The notes under the pieces were generated by a model, which saw nothing but the letters and a program-made list of their open reading frames with translations, was not told the origin of the DNA and did no database searches. A stretch of 64,000 bases of DNA, taken from positions 107,795 to 171,794 of the forward strand of contig NZ_FNOH01000018.1 in the NCBI RefSeq assembly GCF_900106535.1, given 5' to 3'. Each line of letters starts with the position of its first letter. Positions within the stretch are counted from its first letter, which is position 1. The stretch comes from Myxococcus xanthus (lineage in GTDB: Bacteria > Myxococcota > Myxococcia > Myxococcales > Myxococcaceae). Below are positions 25,048-33,289 of the stretch, in pieces. The position numbers were made by a program, and so were the translations under genes.

Positions 25048-26094
25048 TCAGTCCGCGCGGGGCGCGTAGATGCGGTCGAAGAGGCCGCCGTCGGCGAAGT
25101 GCGTGGCCTGCGCCCGCCGCCAGTCGCCCGCGACTTCCGCCAACGTGAGGCGCTTCAAACCGGGGAAGTCGGACACATGCCTCGCGGCCACGACCTCCGA
25201 GCGCGGCCGGAAGTGGTGCCGCGCCGCGATCTCCTGGCCCTCGTCCGAATAGAGGTACGCCAGGTACGCCTCCGCCACGGCCCGGGTGCCCTTGCGGTCC
25301 ACGTTGGGGTCCACCACGGCGACGGGTGGCTCGGCGAGGATGCTCACCGAGGGAATGACGACCTCGAAGCGCGCCTGCCCCACCTCGCGGATGAGGAGGG
25401 AGGCCTCGTTCTCCCATGCGAGGAGCACGTCCCCCAGGCCCCGCTCGGCGAAGGTGGTGGTGGCGCCCCTCGCGCCCGAGTCGAGCACCGGCACGTTGCG
25501 GAACAGCTTCTCCACGTATGCCTGGGCCCGGGCCTCGCTACCGCCCTCGCCCCTCAGCGCCTGCCCCCACGCGGCCAGGTAGTTCCACCGCGCGCCGCCC
25601 GACGTCTTCGGGTTCGGGGTGATGACGGTGACGTCCTCGCGCACCAGGTCGTCCCAGTCACGGATGCCCTTGGGATTGCCCTGGCGCACCACGAAGACGA
25701 TGGTGGACGTATACGGCGCGCTGTTGTGGGGCAGCCGTTCCTGCCAGTCCGCCGGAAGGAGCTGCGCCTTCTCGTGCAGCATGTCCACGTCGTACGCGAG
25801 CGCCAGCGTCACCACGTCCGCCCGCAGTCCTTCGATGACGGACCGGGCCTGCTTGCCGGAGCCGCCGTGGGACTGCTGGATGGACACCTGCTGGCCACGC
25901 GTGGCCGCCCAGTGCTTCGCGAAGGCCGCGTTGAAGTCCTCGTAGAGCTCCCGCGTGGGGTCATAGGAGACGTTGAGCAACGTCACCGTCCCGTCGGGTG
26001 ACGCATCACTGGACGAGCGCGAACAGCCCGCCACGGACAGCAGCAGGGCCAACGGCATCCAGTTCCTGGCGCGCAACAGCGCGAGACGTTCCAT
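25048..26094 (-). CDS. sbp: Sulfate-binding lipoprotein (Sbp/CysP)
   Basis: This periplasmic receptor delivers sulfate or thiosulfate to CysTWA. I start at ATG 26094 (GAGG six bases upstream), giving 348 residues with a lipoprotein signal and lipobox SVAGC at about residue 24. The mature protein has the family pattern LLNVSYDPTRELYEDFNAAF, HGGSGKQARSVIEGLRADVV, NPKTSGGARWNYLAAWG and FPGLKRLTLAEVAGDW. The 5' leader of this gene carries the proposed cysteine attenuator (26136-26306), so expression is expected to rise when charged tRNA-Cys is scarce. Confidence 0.92.
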   Translation of the reverse strand: MERLALLRARNWMPLALLLSVAGCSRSSSDASPDGTVTLLNVSYDPTRELYEDFNAAFAKHWAATRGQQVSIQQSHGGSGKQARSVIEGLRADVVTLALAYDVDMLHEKAQLLPADWQERLPHNSAPYTSTIVFVVRQGNPKGIRDWDDLVREDVTVITPNPKTSGGARWNYLAAWGQALRGEGGSEARAQAYVEKLFRNVPVLDSGARGATTTFAERGLGDVLLAWENEASLLIREVGQARFEVVIPSVSILAEPPVAVVDPNVDRKGTRAVAEAYLAYLYSDEGQEIAARHHFRPRSEVVAARHVSDFPGLKRLTLAEVAGDWRRAQATHFADGGLFDRIYAPRAD

Positions 26095-26135
26095 GCGGGA
26101 CCTCGGGGTGAAGCAGGGGGCCACGCGAGAAAGTC

Positions 26136-26167
26136 AAAAGCCCACTCCCTCGCGGGCAGTGGGCTTT
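26136..26167 (-). terminator. Attenuator terminator hairpin of the sulfate transport operon
   Basis: Read on the minus strand, AAAGCCCAC pairs perfectly with GTGGGCTTT. An inner CCC-GCGA-GGG stem is capped by a GNRA tetraloop, and the outer stem runs into TTTT followed by GACTTTCT. It lies between the Cys-rich leader peptide and the sbp start, 41 bases upstream of that start. Its 5' arm (GCCCACTG, 26164-26157) can instead pair over eight bases with CGGTGGGC inside the leader reading frame (26220-26213), forming an antiterminator. Confidence 0.75.
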
Positions 26168-26191
26168 CCGGAAACAGCTCAGCCAGGGCAC

Positions 26192-26266
26192 TCAGGCCAC
26201 TGGCGGACGGACGCCCACCGCGGATGCCGGACAGCAGCAACACGTCTGGTGGGTCGAGCGCGTCAT
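26192..26266 (-). CDS. Cysteine-rich leader peptide of the sulfate transport operon
   Basis: A 24-codon frame (MTRSTHQTCCCCPASAVGVR, then PPVA and TGA) lies 97 bases upstream of sbp on the same strand. Codons 9-12 (26242-26231) are four consecutive Cys codons, TGT TGC TGC TGT, in a protein too small to be anything but a sensor. Directly seen: the frame, the Cys run and three mutually exclusive pairings. CCCACC (26253-26248, just before the Cys run) pairs with GGTGGG (26219-26214). GGTGGGC pairs with the 5' arm of the terminator. The terminator pairs with itself. Known for trp/his-type attenuation: ribosome stalling at the starved codon frees the middle segment to block termination. Inferred: cysteine limitation turns on sulfate uptake. 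An SD-like GGGGA sits four bases before the ATG. Confidence 0.75.
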   Translation of the reverse strand: MTRSTHQTCCCCPASAVGVRPPVA

Positions 26267-26276
26267 CAGTCCCCAC

Positions 26277-26306
26277 ACGATGCCCCGGCTCCCGCGGCGC
26301 TGTCAA
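26277..26306 (-). promoter_or_regulatory. Candidate promoter of the sulfate transport operon
   Basis: On the minus strand a perfect -35 box TTGACA (26306-26301) is followed after 18 bases by CATCGT (26282-26277), a weak -10 with three of six consensus bases. The start of transcription would fall about four to six bases before the leader-peptide ATG at 26266, so the leader would be translated from a nearly leaderless mRNA. The -35 match is strong; the -10 is uncertain. Confidence 0.45.
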
Positions 26307-26492
26307 CGCGACCGCCCGAGCCCTCCAGGAACACCCCTCTACCTTTCCACCCCGCCGCGACGGTGCGCTGGTGCTTCACCCCTGACGAATCCGGCGGACT
26401 GTCAGGCCGGGCCCGCGTCGTGAGCGGGTCCGGTCAGCTCCCGAGGGCTCATGCCGTCACGCACGGCACCGTTTTCACCCGAGTCCTCACCC

Positions 26493-29400
26493 ATGAACTT
26501 CCGTTTTCAATGCTGGTTGCAGCGGCACGTCAGCGGCCGGGTGACGCTCACGCCGCTGGCGCTGCGCCGTCTCGCGGTGCACGCGGACTCGCTGGAGGCC
26601 GCCACCGAGGAGCTGACGCTCGCGCTGGACGACCAACTCTCCCGCGTCCACCCGCGGCGCGTGCCGGAGTTCATCGCCCCCACCGGAGGGGCGCTCGAAA
26701 CGGTGGAGCTACCCGCGATTCCCGTCTGGGGCGCCGAGGAGAATCACTTCGCGCCGCTGACGTTGTCCGCCGTGGTGGCCCCCACGCTCAATGCCTTCCT
26801 GGGCCTCCACGCGCCACGCCTCAACAGCCATCACTGGTTCCAGAGCAAGACACTCCCCGCCGAGGCCTCGGAGCTGCTGGGAGATCGCCTGGAGGGAATG
26901 TCCGACGCGGAGCGCCTTGCCCTGCGTCCGGATGGACCTGAGTCCCTGCTGGAAATCGAAGTGCGGGCCACCCCCGTGGCCCTGTCGGAGCTCACGCCTC
27001 GCGAGCTGCACCGGGACATTCGTCCACCGCCGCGCCCTCCAGACGCACCCGCCGACCTGGATGACGACACGCGCGAGGACGGCGAGGACGAAGACACGGA
27101 GGCGCTGGACCTGGACAGCTGGGAGCCACGCCGCCGCACCGCGCATCGAGGCCCGGGTGAGCCGCCCGCGAAGCCGCCGCCTACGCCCACCCTGGACAGC
27201 GTCGGCGTGGCCTGGCACCGGCTCGCGCAGGAAGGACAGCTCGACGCGGCCTACGAGCAGGATGCGCTCGTCGCCCTGCTCCGGACCCGGCTCGCGGCCA
27301 AGGACGCCGAACCGGTGGTCCTGGTGGGGCCTTCGGGCGTGGGCAAGACGTCGGTGCTCCACGCGCTCGCCCAGTCGCTGCGCGCCCCCACCGCCACCGA
27401 GGCCGAGCGCGCCCGCCCGTTCTACTTCCTCGACGGAAGCCGGCTCATCGCGGGCGAGGGCTTCTTCGGAGACTGGCAGCAGCAGGTGCTGCGCGCCTTC
27501 CGTGAGGCCACCGAGGCCCGGGCCCTGCTGTCCCTGGGCCATGCCGTGGAGCTCCTCGACGCGGGCAAGAGCGCCCACAGTGACCAGAACGTGGCCCAAC
27601 TGCTGCTCCCGCTCCTCGCGGCGCGTGACGTGGCCGTCATGGCCGAGGCCACGGAGGAGACCTGGGCCCAGGTGGAGCAGCGCAACACCAGCTTCGCCCG
27701 GCTCTTCTCGGTGGTGCGCGTCGCGGAGCCCACGCCCGATGCGCTCGGCCGCATCGTCGCCAAGGTGGCGGAGGACGACGCCTTGGCCGCCGCGATGCAG
27801 GTCCAGCCCGACGCGCTCGACGAGGCGCGCTTCCTGTGCCGCCGCTTCCTGCCCTACGGTGCCCAGGTGGGCAACACCGTGGCCTTCGTGCGCCGGCTGC
27901 TGGCGTCCTGTGCCCAAGCCTCGCGCACCTCCGTCACCCGACTGGAGGCCACCCGCCAATTCGCCTCGGAGTCCGGCATCCCCGAGCACCTGCTCCGGGA
28001 CGACCAGCCGCTGGCGTCCGCACACGTGCGCGACTTCCTGGCCTCGCGAGTGATGGGGCAGGACGCCGCCGTGGAGCGCGCAGCCTCGGTGGTATCCGTC
28101 CTCAAGGCCGGCATGTCGGACGTGCGGCGCCCGCTGGGGGTGCTGCTCTTCGTGGGCCCCACCGGCGTGGGCAAGACGGAGCTGTCCAAGGCGCTGGCGG
28201 AGCTACTCTTCGGTGCGAAGGAGCGCATGGTCCGCCTGGACATGGGTGAGTACGCCGGTCCGGACGCCCTGCTGCGGTTGATGGGAGACGGGGAGACGCC
28301 GGGCTACCTCACCTCGGCGGTGCGCCGGCAGCCCTTCTGCGTGGTGCTGCTGGACGAGGTGGAGAAGGCCCACCCCGCCGTTCACGATGCGCTGCTGGGC
28401 GTCTTGGGCGAAGGCCGCCTCACCGATGCCTCCGGGCGCTTCACGGACTTCCGCAACGCCCTCATCATCCTCACCAGCAACCTGGGCGCGGACACCCTGC
28501 GCGCCCGCGTGGGCTTCGATGCGTCGGGCGGTGCCCCGGACATGGCCTCCCTGCGCGCGCACTACCTCTCCGAGGTGCAGCGCTTCTTCCGGCCGGAGAT
28601 GTTCAACCGCATGGACGACGTGGTCGTCTTCTCGCCGCTGTCCGCCCCGCTGCTGCGCCGGTTGGTGGTCCGCGAGCTTGAAGCCGTATGCCGCCGTCCA
28701 GGCCTCTCGCTCCACGATGCCCTGCTGGAGGTCACCCCCGCCGCCCAGGACTGGCTGGCCCTGAGAGGCTTCGACGCGCGGTATGGTGCCCGCCCCTTGA
28801 AGCGCGCGCTGGAGCGCGAGCTGGTGGTCCCCGTGGCGGACTGGCTCGCGGCGCATCCCCGCATGGGGCCGGCGAACCTCACGGTGGACGCGGGAACCAC
28901 GGGACTCGAACTGCGCGCCGAGTCCCTGGGCGGCGCCGCCGAGGGCGGGGGCCGGGAAGCCATCGAGCGGATCCTCGAGGAAGCAGCCACCGTGCGCGCG
29001 GAAGTCCAGCGTTGGAGCCGCTGCGCGCCCATGCACTCCCTGCGCCGCGTCCTGGCCGTCTTCGACAAGGTCTCCCGGCACACCGCGTACTGGGAGGAGC
29101 GGGCGCTGGCCGAAGAAAACTCGCGCAAGTCATCGGAGGCGCGAGCGCTGGAACAGTCGCTTCGGGAGTGCGCCCAGCAGGCGGAGGCCATCGAGGACCT
29201 GCTCTTCGAGGCCCACCTGTCCAGGACCGTGGATCAGGTGGAGTCCCTGAGCCGCGAGGTGAGCCAGGTGAAGGCGGCCTTCGCGCGCATCCGGCAACGC
29301 ATCTACTCCTCCCTCTTTCCCCCGTCACATGGCGCGACCCTCTACCTGGTGCCAGGTCGCGGCGCGTGGAGGCAGGCACGCATGCTCGCCGCGGCCTATG

Positions 29401-29900
29401 AGGGGTGGGCCCAGAAGGCGTCCATGGAGAAGCGGCGAGGCCTGCTCGCCGTCCCCGAGCGCAAGTCCGGCGAGAAGGCCCATCGCACCCCTCCGCCGCC
29501 GCAATGGCGGTGGGCCGACGATGAGACCTTCGACAAGCTCGTCGTGCAGCCGGTCGCCTATGCGATTCAGGTCAAGGGCGGCCCCCACGCCCTGCTGCTC
29601 GCTGGCGAGCACGGCCTGCATCGCTTCATCGAAGGCAGTCAGATTTCGATGGTGCATGCGTACTTCGAGCCGCGGCCCCTCTCGCTGTTCGACCTCTCCT
29701 CCCGGGAGGCGTTGCAGAAGCAGTTGCCGAAAAACGAGGTCCGTCAGGTGCGCCTGTCGGGCAGCGGTTCCGGCCAGGGGACGCTGACGGACCTTCGCAC
29801 CGGGGTGCAGCAGCGCTTCGGTCTGGAGGGGCCTGACCTGGAGCCCCTGCTGGAGCCCTGGATGCAGTGGCGCGTCTTCAACAGCCGGGACGAGGACTGA
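26493..29900 (+). CDS. Clp/Hsp100-like double AAA+ protein A with C-terminal release-factor-like domain
   Basis: This is the first of three tandem paralogues; 1135 residues from ATG 26493. An ATG 42 bases upstream is also possible. Order: an unfamiliar N-terminal domain (1-175), an acidic then Pro-rich linker (about 185-240), NBD1 with Walker A GPSGVGKT (279-286), and NBD2 with Walker A GPTGVGKT (555-562), Walker B LLDEVEKAH (DE at 621-622), FRPEMFNRMDD and sensor-2 GARPLKRAL. NBD1 has no Walker B acid pair: the expected 'LFIDE' position reads LLSLGHAVELLD. After a coiled coil (about 860-940) the last 190 residues read like the PCRF domain of peptide release factors: YLVPGRGAWRQARMLAAAYE and later GEHGLHRFIEGS (from 1038), with no GGQ motif. 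No N-domain or ClpP loop typical of ClpA/ClpB is apparent. Function unknown. Confidence 0.85.
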   Translation: MNFRFQCWLQRHVSGRVTLTPLALRRLAVHADSLEAATEELTLALDDQLSRVHPRRVPEFIAPTGGALETVELPAIPVWGAEENHFAPLTLSAVVAPTLNAFLGLHAPRLNSHHWFQSKTLPAEASELLGDRLEGMSDAERLALRPDGPESLLEIEVRATPVALSELTPRELHRDIRPPPRPPDAPADLDDDTREDGEDEDTEALDLDSWEPRRRTAHRGPGEPPAKPPPTPTLDSVGVAWHRLAQEGQLDAAYEQDALVALLRTRLAAKDAEPVVLVGPSGVGKTSVLHALAQSLRAPTATEAERARPFYFLDGSRLIAGEGFFGDWQQQVLRAFREATEARALLSLGHAVELLDAGKSAHSDQNVAQLLLPLLAARDVAVMAEATEETWAQVEQRNTSFARLFSVVRVAEPTPDALGRIVAKVAEDDALAAAMQVQPDALDEARFLCRRFLPYGAQVGNTVAFVRRLLASCAQASRTSVTRLEATRQFASESGIPEHLLRDDQPLASAHVRDFLASRVMGQDAAVERAASVVSVLKAGMSDVRRPLGVLLFVGPTGVGKTELSKALAELLFGAKERMVRLDMGEYAGPDALLRLMGDGETPGYLTSAVRRQPFCVVLLDEVEKAHPAVHDALLGVLGEGRLTDASGRFTDFRNALIILTSNLGADTLRARVGFDASGGAPDMASLRAHYLSEVQRFFRPEMFNRMDDVVVFSPLSAPLLRRLVVRELEAVCRRPGLSLHDALLEVTPAAQDWLALRGFDARYGARPLKRALERELVVPVADWLAAHPRMGPANLTVDAGTTGLELRAESLGGAAEGGGREAIERILEEAATVRAEVQRWSRCAPMHSLRRVLAVFDKVSRHTAYWEERALAEENSRKSSEARALEQSLRECAQQAEAIEDLLFEAHLSRTVDQVESLSREVSQVKAAFARIRQRIYSSLFPPSHGATLYLVPGRGAWRQARMLAAAYEGWAQKASMEKRRGLLAVPERKSGEKAHRTPPPPQWRWADDETFDKLVVQPVAYAIQVKGGPHALLLAGEHGLHRFIEGSQISMVHAYFEPRPLSLFDLSSREALQKQLPKNEVRQVRLSGSGSGQGTLTDLRTGVQQRFGLEGPDLEPLLEPWMQWRVFNSRDED

Positions 29901-29904
29901 CGAC

Positions 29905-32900
29905 ATGGACCTGAAGCTTCCCTTCGTGGTGGCCCCGCACAGCGGCCGGCTCGTCGAGGCCTGGGTGCCCGCCTTCTTCCCGGCGCTGCACAAGGTGGGG
30001 CCCAGCCTCTCCATGCTGCGAGACGAACTCGCGCTCGCCGTCATGGAGCGCTTCGAGCGCGAATCGCCCTCCCAGGTGGCGCAGTACCAACTTCCACCCC
30101 ACTTCGCCCTCAAGCGCGTCACCGTCGATGCGGAAGGAAGGGACCGGGAGAAGAACCGGCGCGTCGTCCTCCAGGGCACCATGTCCGTGCTGCTGGAGAA
30201 GTGGCCCCGTGACACCTTCTGGGTCGTCACCCCCACCCGGCTCCCCGCCGCGCGCTTCGCGCTGAACCAGCCCGCGGACCTGCCCCAGGCGCTCGCGCGA
30301 CGGCTGATGGCCTGGTGTCTGGAACACAACCTGGACTCCCTGGACACGCACTGGGCCCAGGGCCGGGAGCAACTGGAGCTCCTGGAGGTGGATGCCTATG
30401 CCCCCTCCGTCCTCCCGCGCACGCCGCCGCGACCGGCCCAGCCCGCGCGACGCCGCCGGACCAAGAATCCGGAGAAGGAAGACACCGCGCCCGAAACGCC
30501 AGAGCAGCGGGAGCAACGCCGCAACCGGCGGCGCCTCACCCTGGTGGAGCTCCGGGCCGTGGCGCGCAACCTGAGCCACGGTGCGCGAGACGGCACGCTG
30601 GAACGTTGCTTCGGCCGGGAGGCGCTGGTTCGCGAGCTCGTAGAGGCGCTCGAAGGCCGCGAAGGCTCCGCGCTGGTGCTGGTGGGTCCACCTGGCGCGG
30701 GCAAGACGGCCCTGATTCATGAAGCGGTGAGCCGGCTCACCGCCCGGCAGGACGCCGCGGGCGTGCGTCGCGACGTGTGGCGCGTGGACGGCAACCAGTT
30801 CATCGCCGGGATGATGTACGTGGGCCAGTGGGAGGCCCGCGCGCGGGGCGTGGTGAAGGAGCTGATGGAGGTCGGCGACCTGCTCTACGTGGACGACCTG
30901 GCCTCGCTCGTCTACGCGGGCCGCACGCGCAATGAGCGCACCAACGTCGCGCAGTTCCTGGAGCCCCACATGGCCCGGGGCGAGCTCACCGTGCTCGCCG
31001 AGTCCACGCCCGAGCGCTTCGAGCGCGTGCGGGAAGAAGCCCCCACCCTCGCCTCGCTCTTCCGGGTCATCCATGTCCCCGCGCTGGATGCGCGTGCCAC
31101 GCTGCCCGCGCTCCTCGGCACCGTGCGCGACCTGGAGGCGGAAGGCACGGACAGCGCGGTCCAGCTCTCGCCGCTGGCGCTGGAGACCCTGCTCTCATTG
31201 CAGGAGCGCTTCGTGTCGCACGAGGCGTTCCCGGGCAAGGCCGTCCGTCTGCTCCGCCGCGTCATGGCCCGACAGGGCGTCAGCACCTCGGGCACCCGGC
31301 GCTTTTCGTCGGGGGACGTCATCGACGCGATGCGGGAGCAGACGGGCCTACCGGATTTCATCCTGGGAAGCGCCCAGCCGAAGAAGCGCGAAGCGCTGAC
31401 GTGGGAGATGCAGCGGCAGGTAGCGGGCCAGCCCGAAGCCGTGGAAGCCGTGGTGGACGCCATCCTCACGTTGCAGTCCGCGCTCCAGCCGTCCGACAAG
31501 CCCCTGGCCACCTACCTCTTCGTGGGCCCCACGGGCGTGGGCAAGACGGAGACGGCGAAGGCGCTCGCGCGGACGCTCTTCGGCGGAGAGCAGCGGCTCA
31601 TCCGTTTCGACATGTCGGAGTTCGTCACGTCCTCCAGCATCACCCGGCTGCTCGGGCGGCCCGGCGCGCCCGACGGTGAGCTGACCACCGCGCTGCGCAC
31701 CCAGCCCTTCTGCGTGGTGCTGTTTGACGAGGTGGAGAAGGCCCATCCCCGCGTGTTCGACGCCCTCCTCCAGTTCCTTGGTGAGGGACGGCTGACGGAC
31801 GGAGCGGGACGCACGGTGGATGCCCGGCAGTCCGTCGTCGTGCTCACGAGCAACCTCGGCGTGCGCGAGGCCGCCACCCACACCGGTTTCCACCGCGCCG
31901 CGGACAGCGCGGATGCGCACTACCTCTCCGCCGTGCGTGCCTGGTTCCGCCCGGAGTTCTTCAACCGCCTGGACCGGGTGGTGCCCTTCCGTCCGCTCAC
32001 GCCCGCCGCGCTGCGCGTGGTGGTGGACCTCGCGCTCGAAGCCCTGCTGTCGCGCCATGGCATCCGGCAGGGCAACGTGCTGGTGGAGGTCGAGCCGCGC
32101 CTGCTGGACCTGCTGGTGGAGGAGGCCTACGACCCGCGCTACGGAGCCCGCCCCCTCAAGCGCGCACTGGAGAAGCGCCTCACGTTGCCCCTGGCCCACC
32201 ACCTGGTGCGGCGGAGCGCGGACGACCTGGCGCGCGTGGAGCTGCTACGGGACGGCAACGACATGCGCGTGTCGGTGGAGGTGCTGGTCAACGCGCCCGC
32301 GTGGGCGCCCGAGCGGCCGGCCTCTGCGTGGAGCCTGACCGAGGTTTCCCGCCTGCTCGAGGAGACCCGCTCGCGGCTGGAGGCGTTGATGACGGAGGGG
32401 GTGCCCGAGGCGGGAGAACTGGCGGAGCGACTGCACCGGCTGGCACTCGAGGCCACGGACATTCGCGACTACGAGTTGGTCCCGCGCGACTTCCTGGACG
32501 CGGAGTCGCCTGCGTCCACCGTGAAGCAGATGCTGACGTCGCACTCGAGTCACGTGGGCCACCTGGGCCTGCGGCAGCGCCCTGTGTATGAGGAGCGCCC
32601 ACTGCACGTCTCGAACGAAGAACAGCTCCGCCGCGCACAGCCCCGGGTGTTGGCCCTTCGCGACGAGACCGCCTGGGTCGAACATCAGCTCACGCACCTG
32701 GCGAGGGGGACGGACGTCGTGACGGTGTTGGTGGAGGGGCTCGGCGACGCGACGCCATCCGCGGTGTGGACCGTGGCCCACTCCCTCCCCAGCGCGCTCG
32801 GGGAGTCGGCGATGTACCTGGAAGCCGTCCATGCCGACGGGCGCACCGAGTGGCTCCGGTCCGGAGACGAGCGGTCCGAGGACCTGGTGCTTCGGCGTGT

Positions 32901-33288
32901 CGCCGTGCGGATGTCGGCCATCGGCCTGCGCGAGGTGCTGGCGCCCCTTCGAGGCTATGCGCTGGTGGACCTCGTCTATGGCGATGGGCCACGCCAGGTC
33001 CTGGTCCGGCTGGAGCACCTGTCCGAAGACGTCGGGAGTCTGGAAGACGTGCCGCGCGTGATGGCCGCATGGGATGAGGCAGTCGTCCGCGAACGCGATG
33101 CCCGGAGGAGCGGCGCCGCGTCAGTGGGCGCGGCCAGCCACGTCATCCTGCGTGGCCGCGAAGGTGTCACGACTGGGCGGCCCCACGACTCGACCGAACT
33201 CACGCACGTCGCGAGCGGACGCCGCCCCCGGGAGGCGCTCGCATGGGCCGCGAGGGTGCTCCGGGAACCCAGCCAGGGACACGACTGA
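29905..33288 (+). CDS. Clp/Hsp100-like double AAA+ protein B
   Basis: The second tandem paralogue has 1127 residues and starts four bases after the first gene's stop. Order: a novel N-terminal beta-rich domain (1-165), a basic Arg/Pro-rich linker (about 170-215), NBD1 with Walker A GPPGAGKT (261-268) and altered Walker B LLYVDDL (DD at 330-331 in place of DE), then NBD2 with Walker A GPTGVGKT (541-548), intact Walker B LFDEVEKAH (DE at 608-609), FRPEFFNRLDRVV and sensor-2 GARPLKRALE. The C-terminal third (about 790-1127) is helical and then mixed; VTVLVEGLGDATPSAVWTVA near 937 and a later VDLVYGDGPRQVLVRLEHL faintly echo the PCRF-like end of protein A. The final 40 residues look disordered. 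A substrate-remodelling role is inferred from the Hsp100 fold only. Confidence 0.84.
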   Translation: MDLKLPFVVAPHSGRLVEAWVPAFFPALHKVGPSLSMLRDELALAVMERFERESPSQVAQYQLPPHFALKRVTVDAEGRDREKNRRVVLQGTMSVLLEKWPRDTFWVVTPTRLPAARFALNQPADLPQALARRLMAWCLEHNLDSLDTHWAQGREQLELLEVDAYAPSVLPRTPPRPAQPARRRRTKNPEKEDTAPETPEQREQRRNRRRLTLVELRAVARNLSHGARDGTLERCFGREALVRELVEALEGREGSALVLVGPPGAGKTALIHEAVSRLTARQDAAGVRRDVWRVDGNQFIAGMMYVGQWEARARGVVKELMEVGDLLYVDDLASLVYAGRTRNERTNVAQFLEPHMARGELTVLAESTPERFERVREEAPTLASLFRVIHVPALDARATLPALLGTVRDLEAEGTDSAVQLSPLALETLLSLQERFVSHEAFPGKAVRLLRRVMARQGVSTSGTRRFSSGDVIDAMREQTGLPDFILGSAQPKKREALTWEMQRQVAGQPEAVEAVVDAILTLQSALQPSDKPLATYLFVGPTGVGKTETAKALARTLFGGEQRLIRFDMSEFVTSSSITRLLGRPGAPDGELTTALRTQPFCVVLFDEVEKAHPRVFDALLQFLGEGRLTDGAGRTVDARQSVVVLTSNLGVREAATHTGFHRAADSADAHYLSAVRAWFRPEFFNRLDRVVPFRPLTPAALRVVVDLALEALLSRHGIRQGNVLVEVEPRLLDLLVEEAYDPRYGARPLKRALEKRLTLPLAHHLVRRSADDLARVELLRDGNDMRVSVEVLVNAPAWAPERPASAWSLTEVSRLLEETRSRLEALMTEGVPEAGELAERLHRLALEATDIRDYELVPRDFLDAESPASTVKQMLTSHSSHVGHLGLRQRPVYEERPLHVSNEEQLRRAQPRVLALRDETAWVEHQLTHLARGTDVVTVLVEGLGDATPSAVWTVAHSLPSALGESAMYLEAVHADGRTEWLRSGDERSEDLVLRRVAVRMSAIGLREVLAPLRGYALVDLVYGDGPRQVLVRLEHLSEDVGSLEDVPRVMAAWDEAVVRERDARRSGAASVGAASHVILRGREGVTTGRPHDSTELTHVASGRRPREALAWAARVLREPSQGHD

Positions 33289-33289
33289 C

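Noticed and set aside
24188..25417. Very long open frame extending cysW upstream across cysT and into sbp
   Set aside because: The extension is out of frame with the real permease gene, Arg/Gly/Pro-rich, and lacks membrane helices. It is a product of high GC.
25983..26306. 107-codon minus-strand frame from TTG 26306 overlapping the cysteine leader
   Set aside because: It starts on the -35 box itself, overlaps the start of sbp out of frame and reads Arg/Pro/Ala-rich text. The shorter Cys-run frame explains the conserved-looking structures better.
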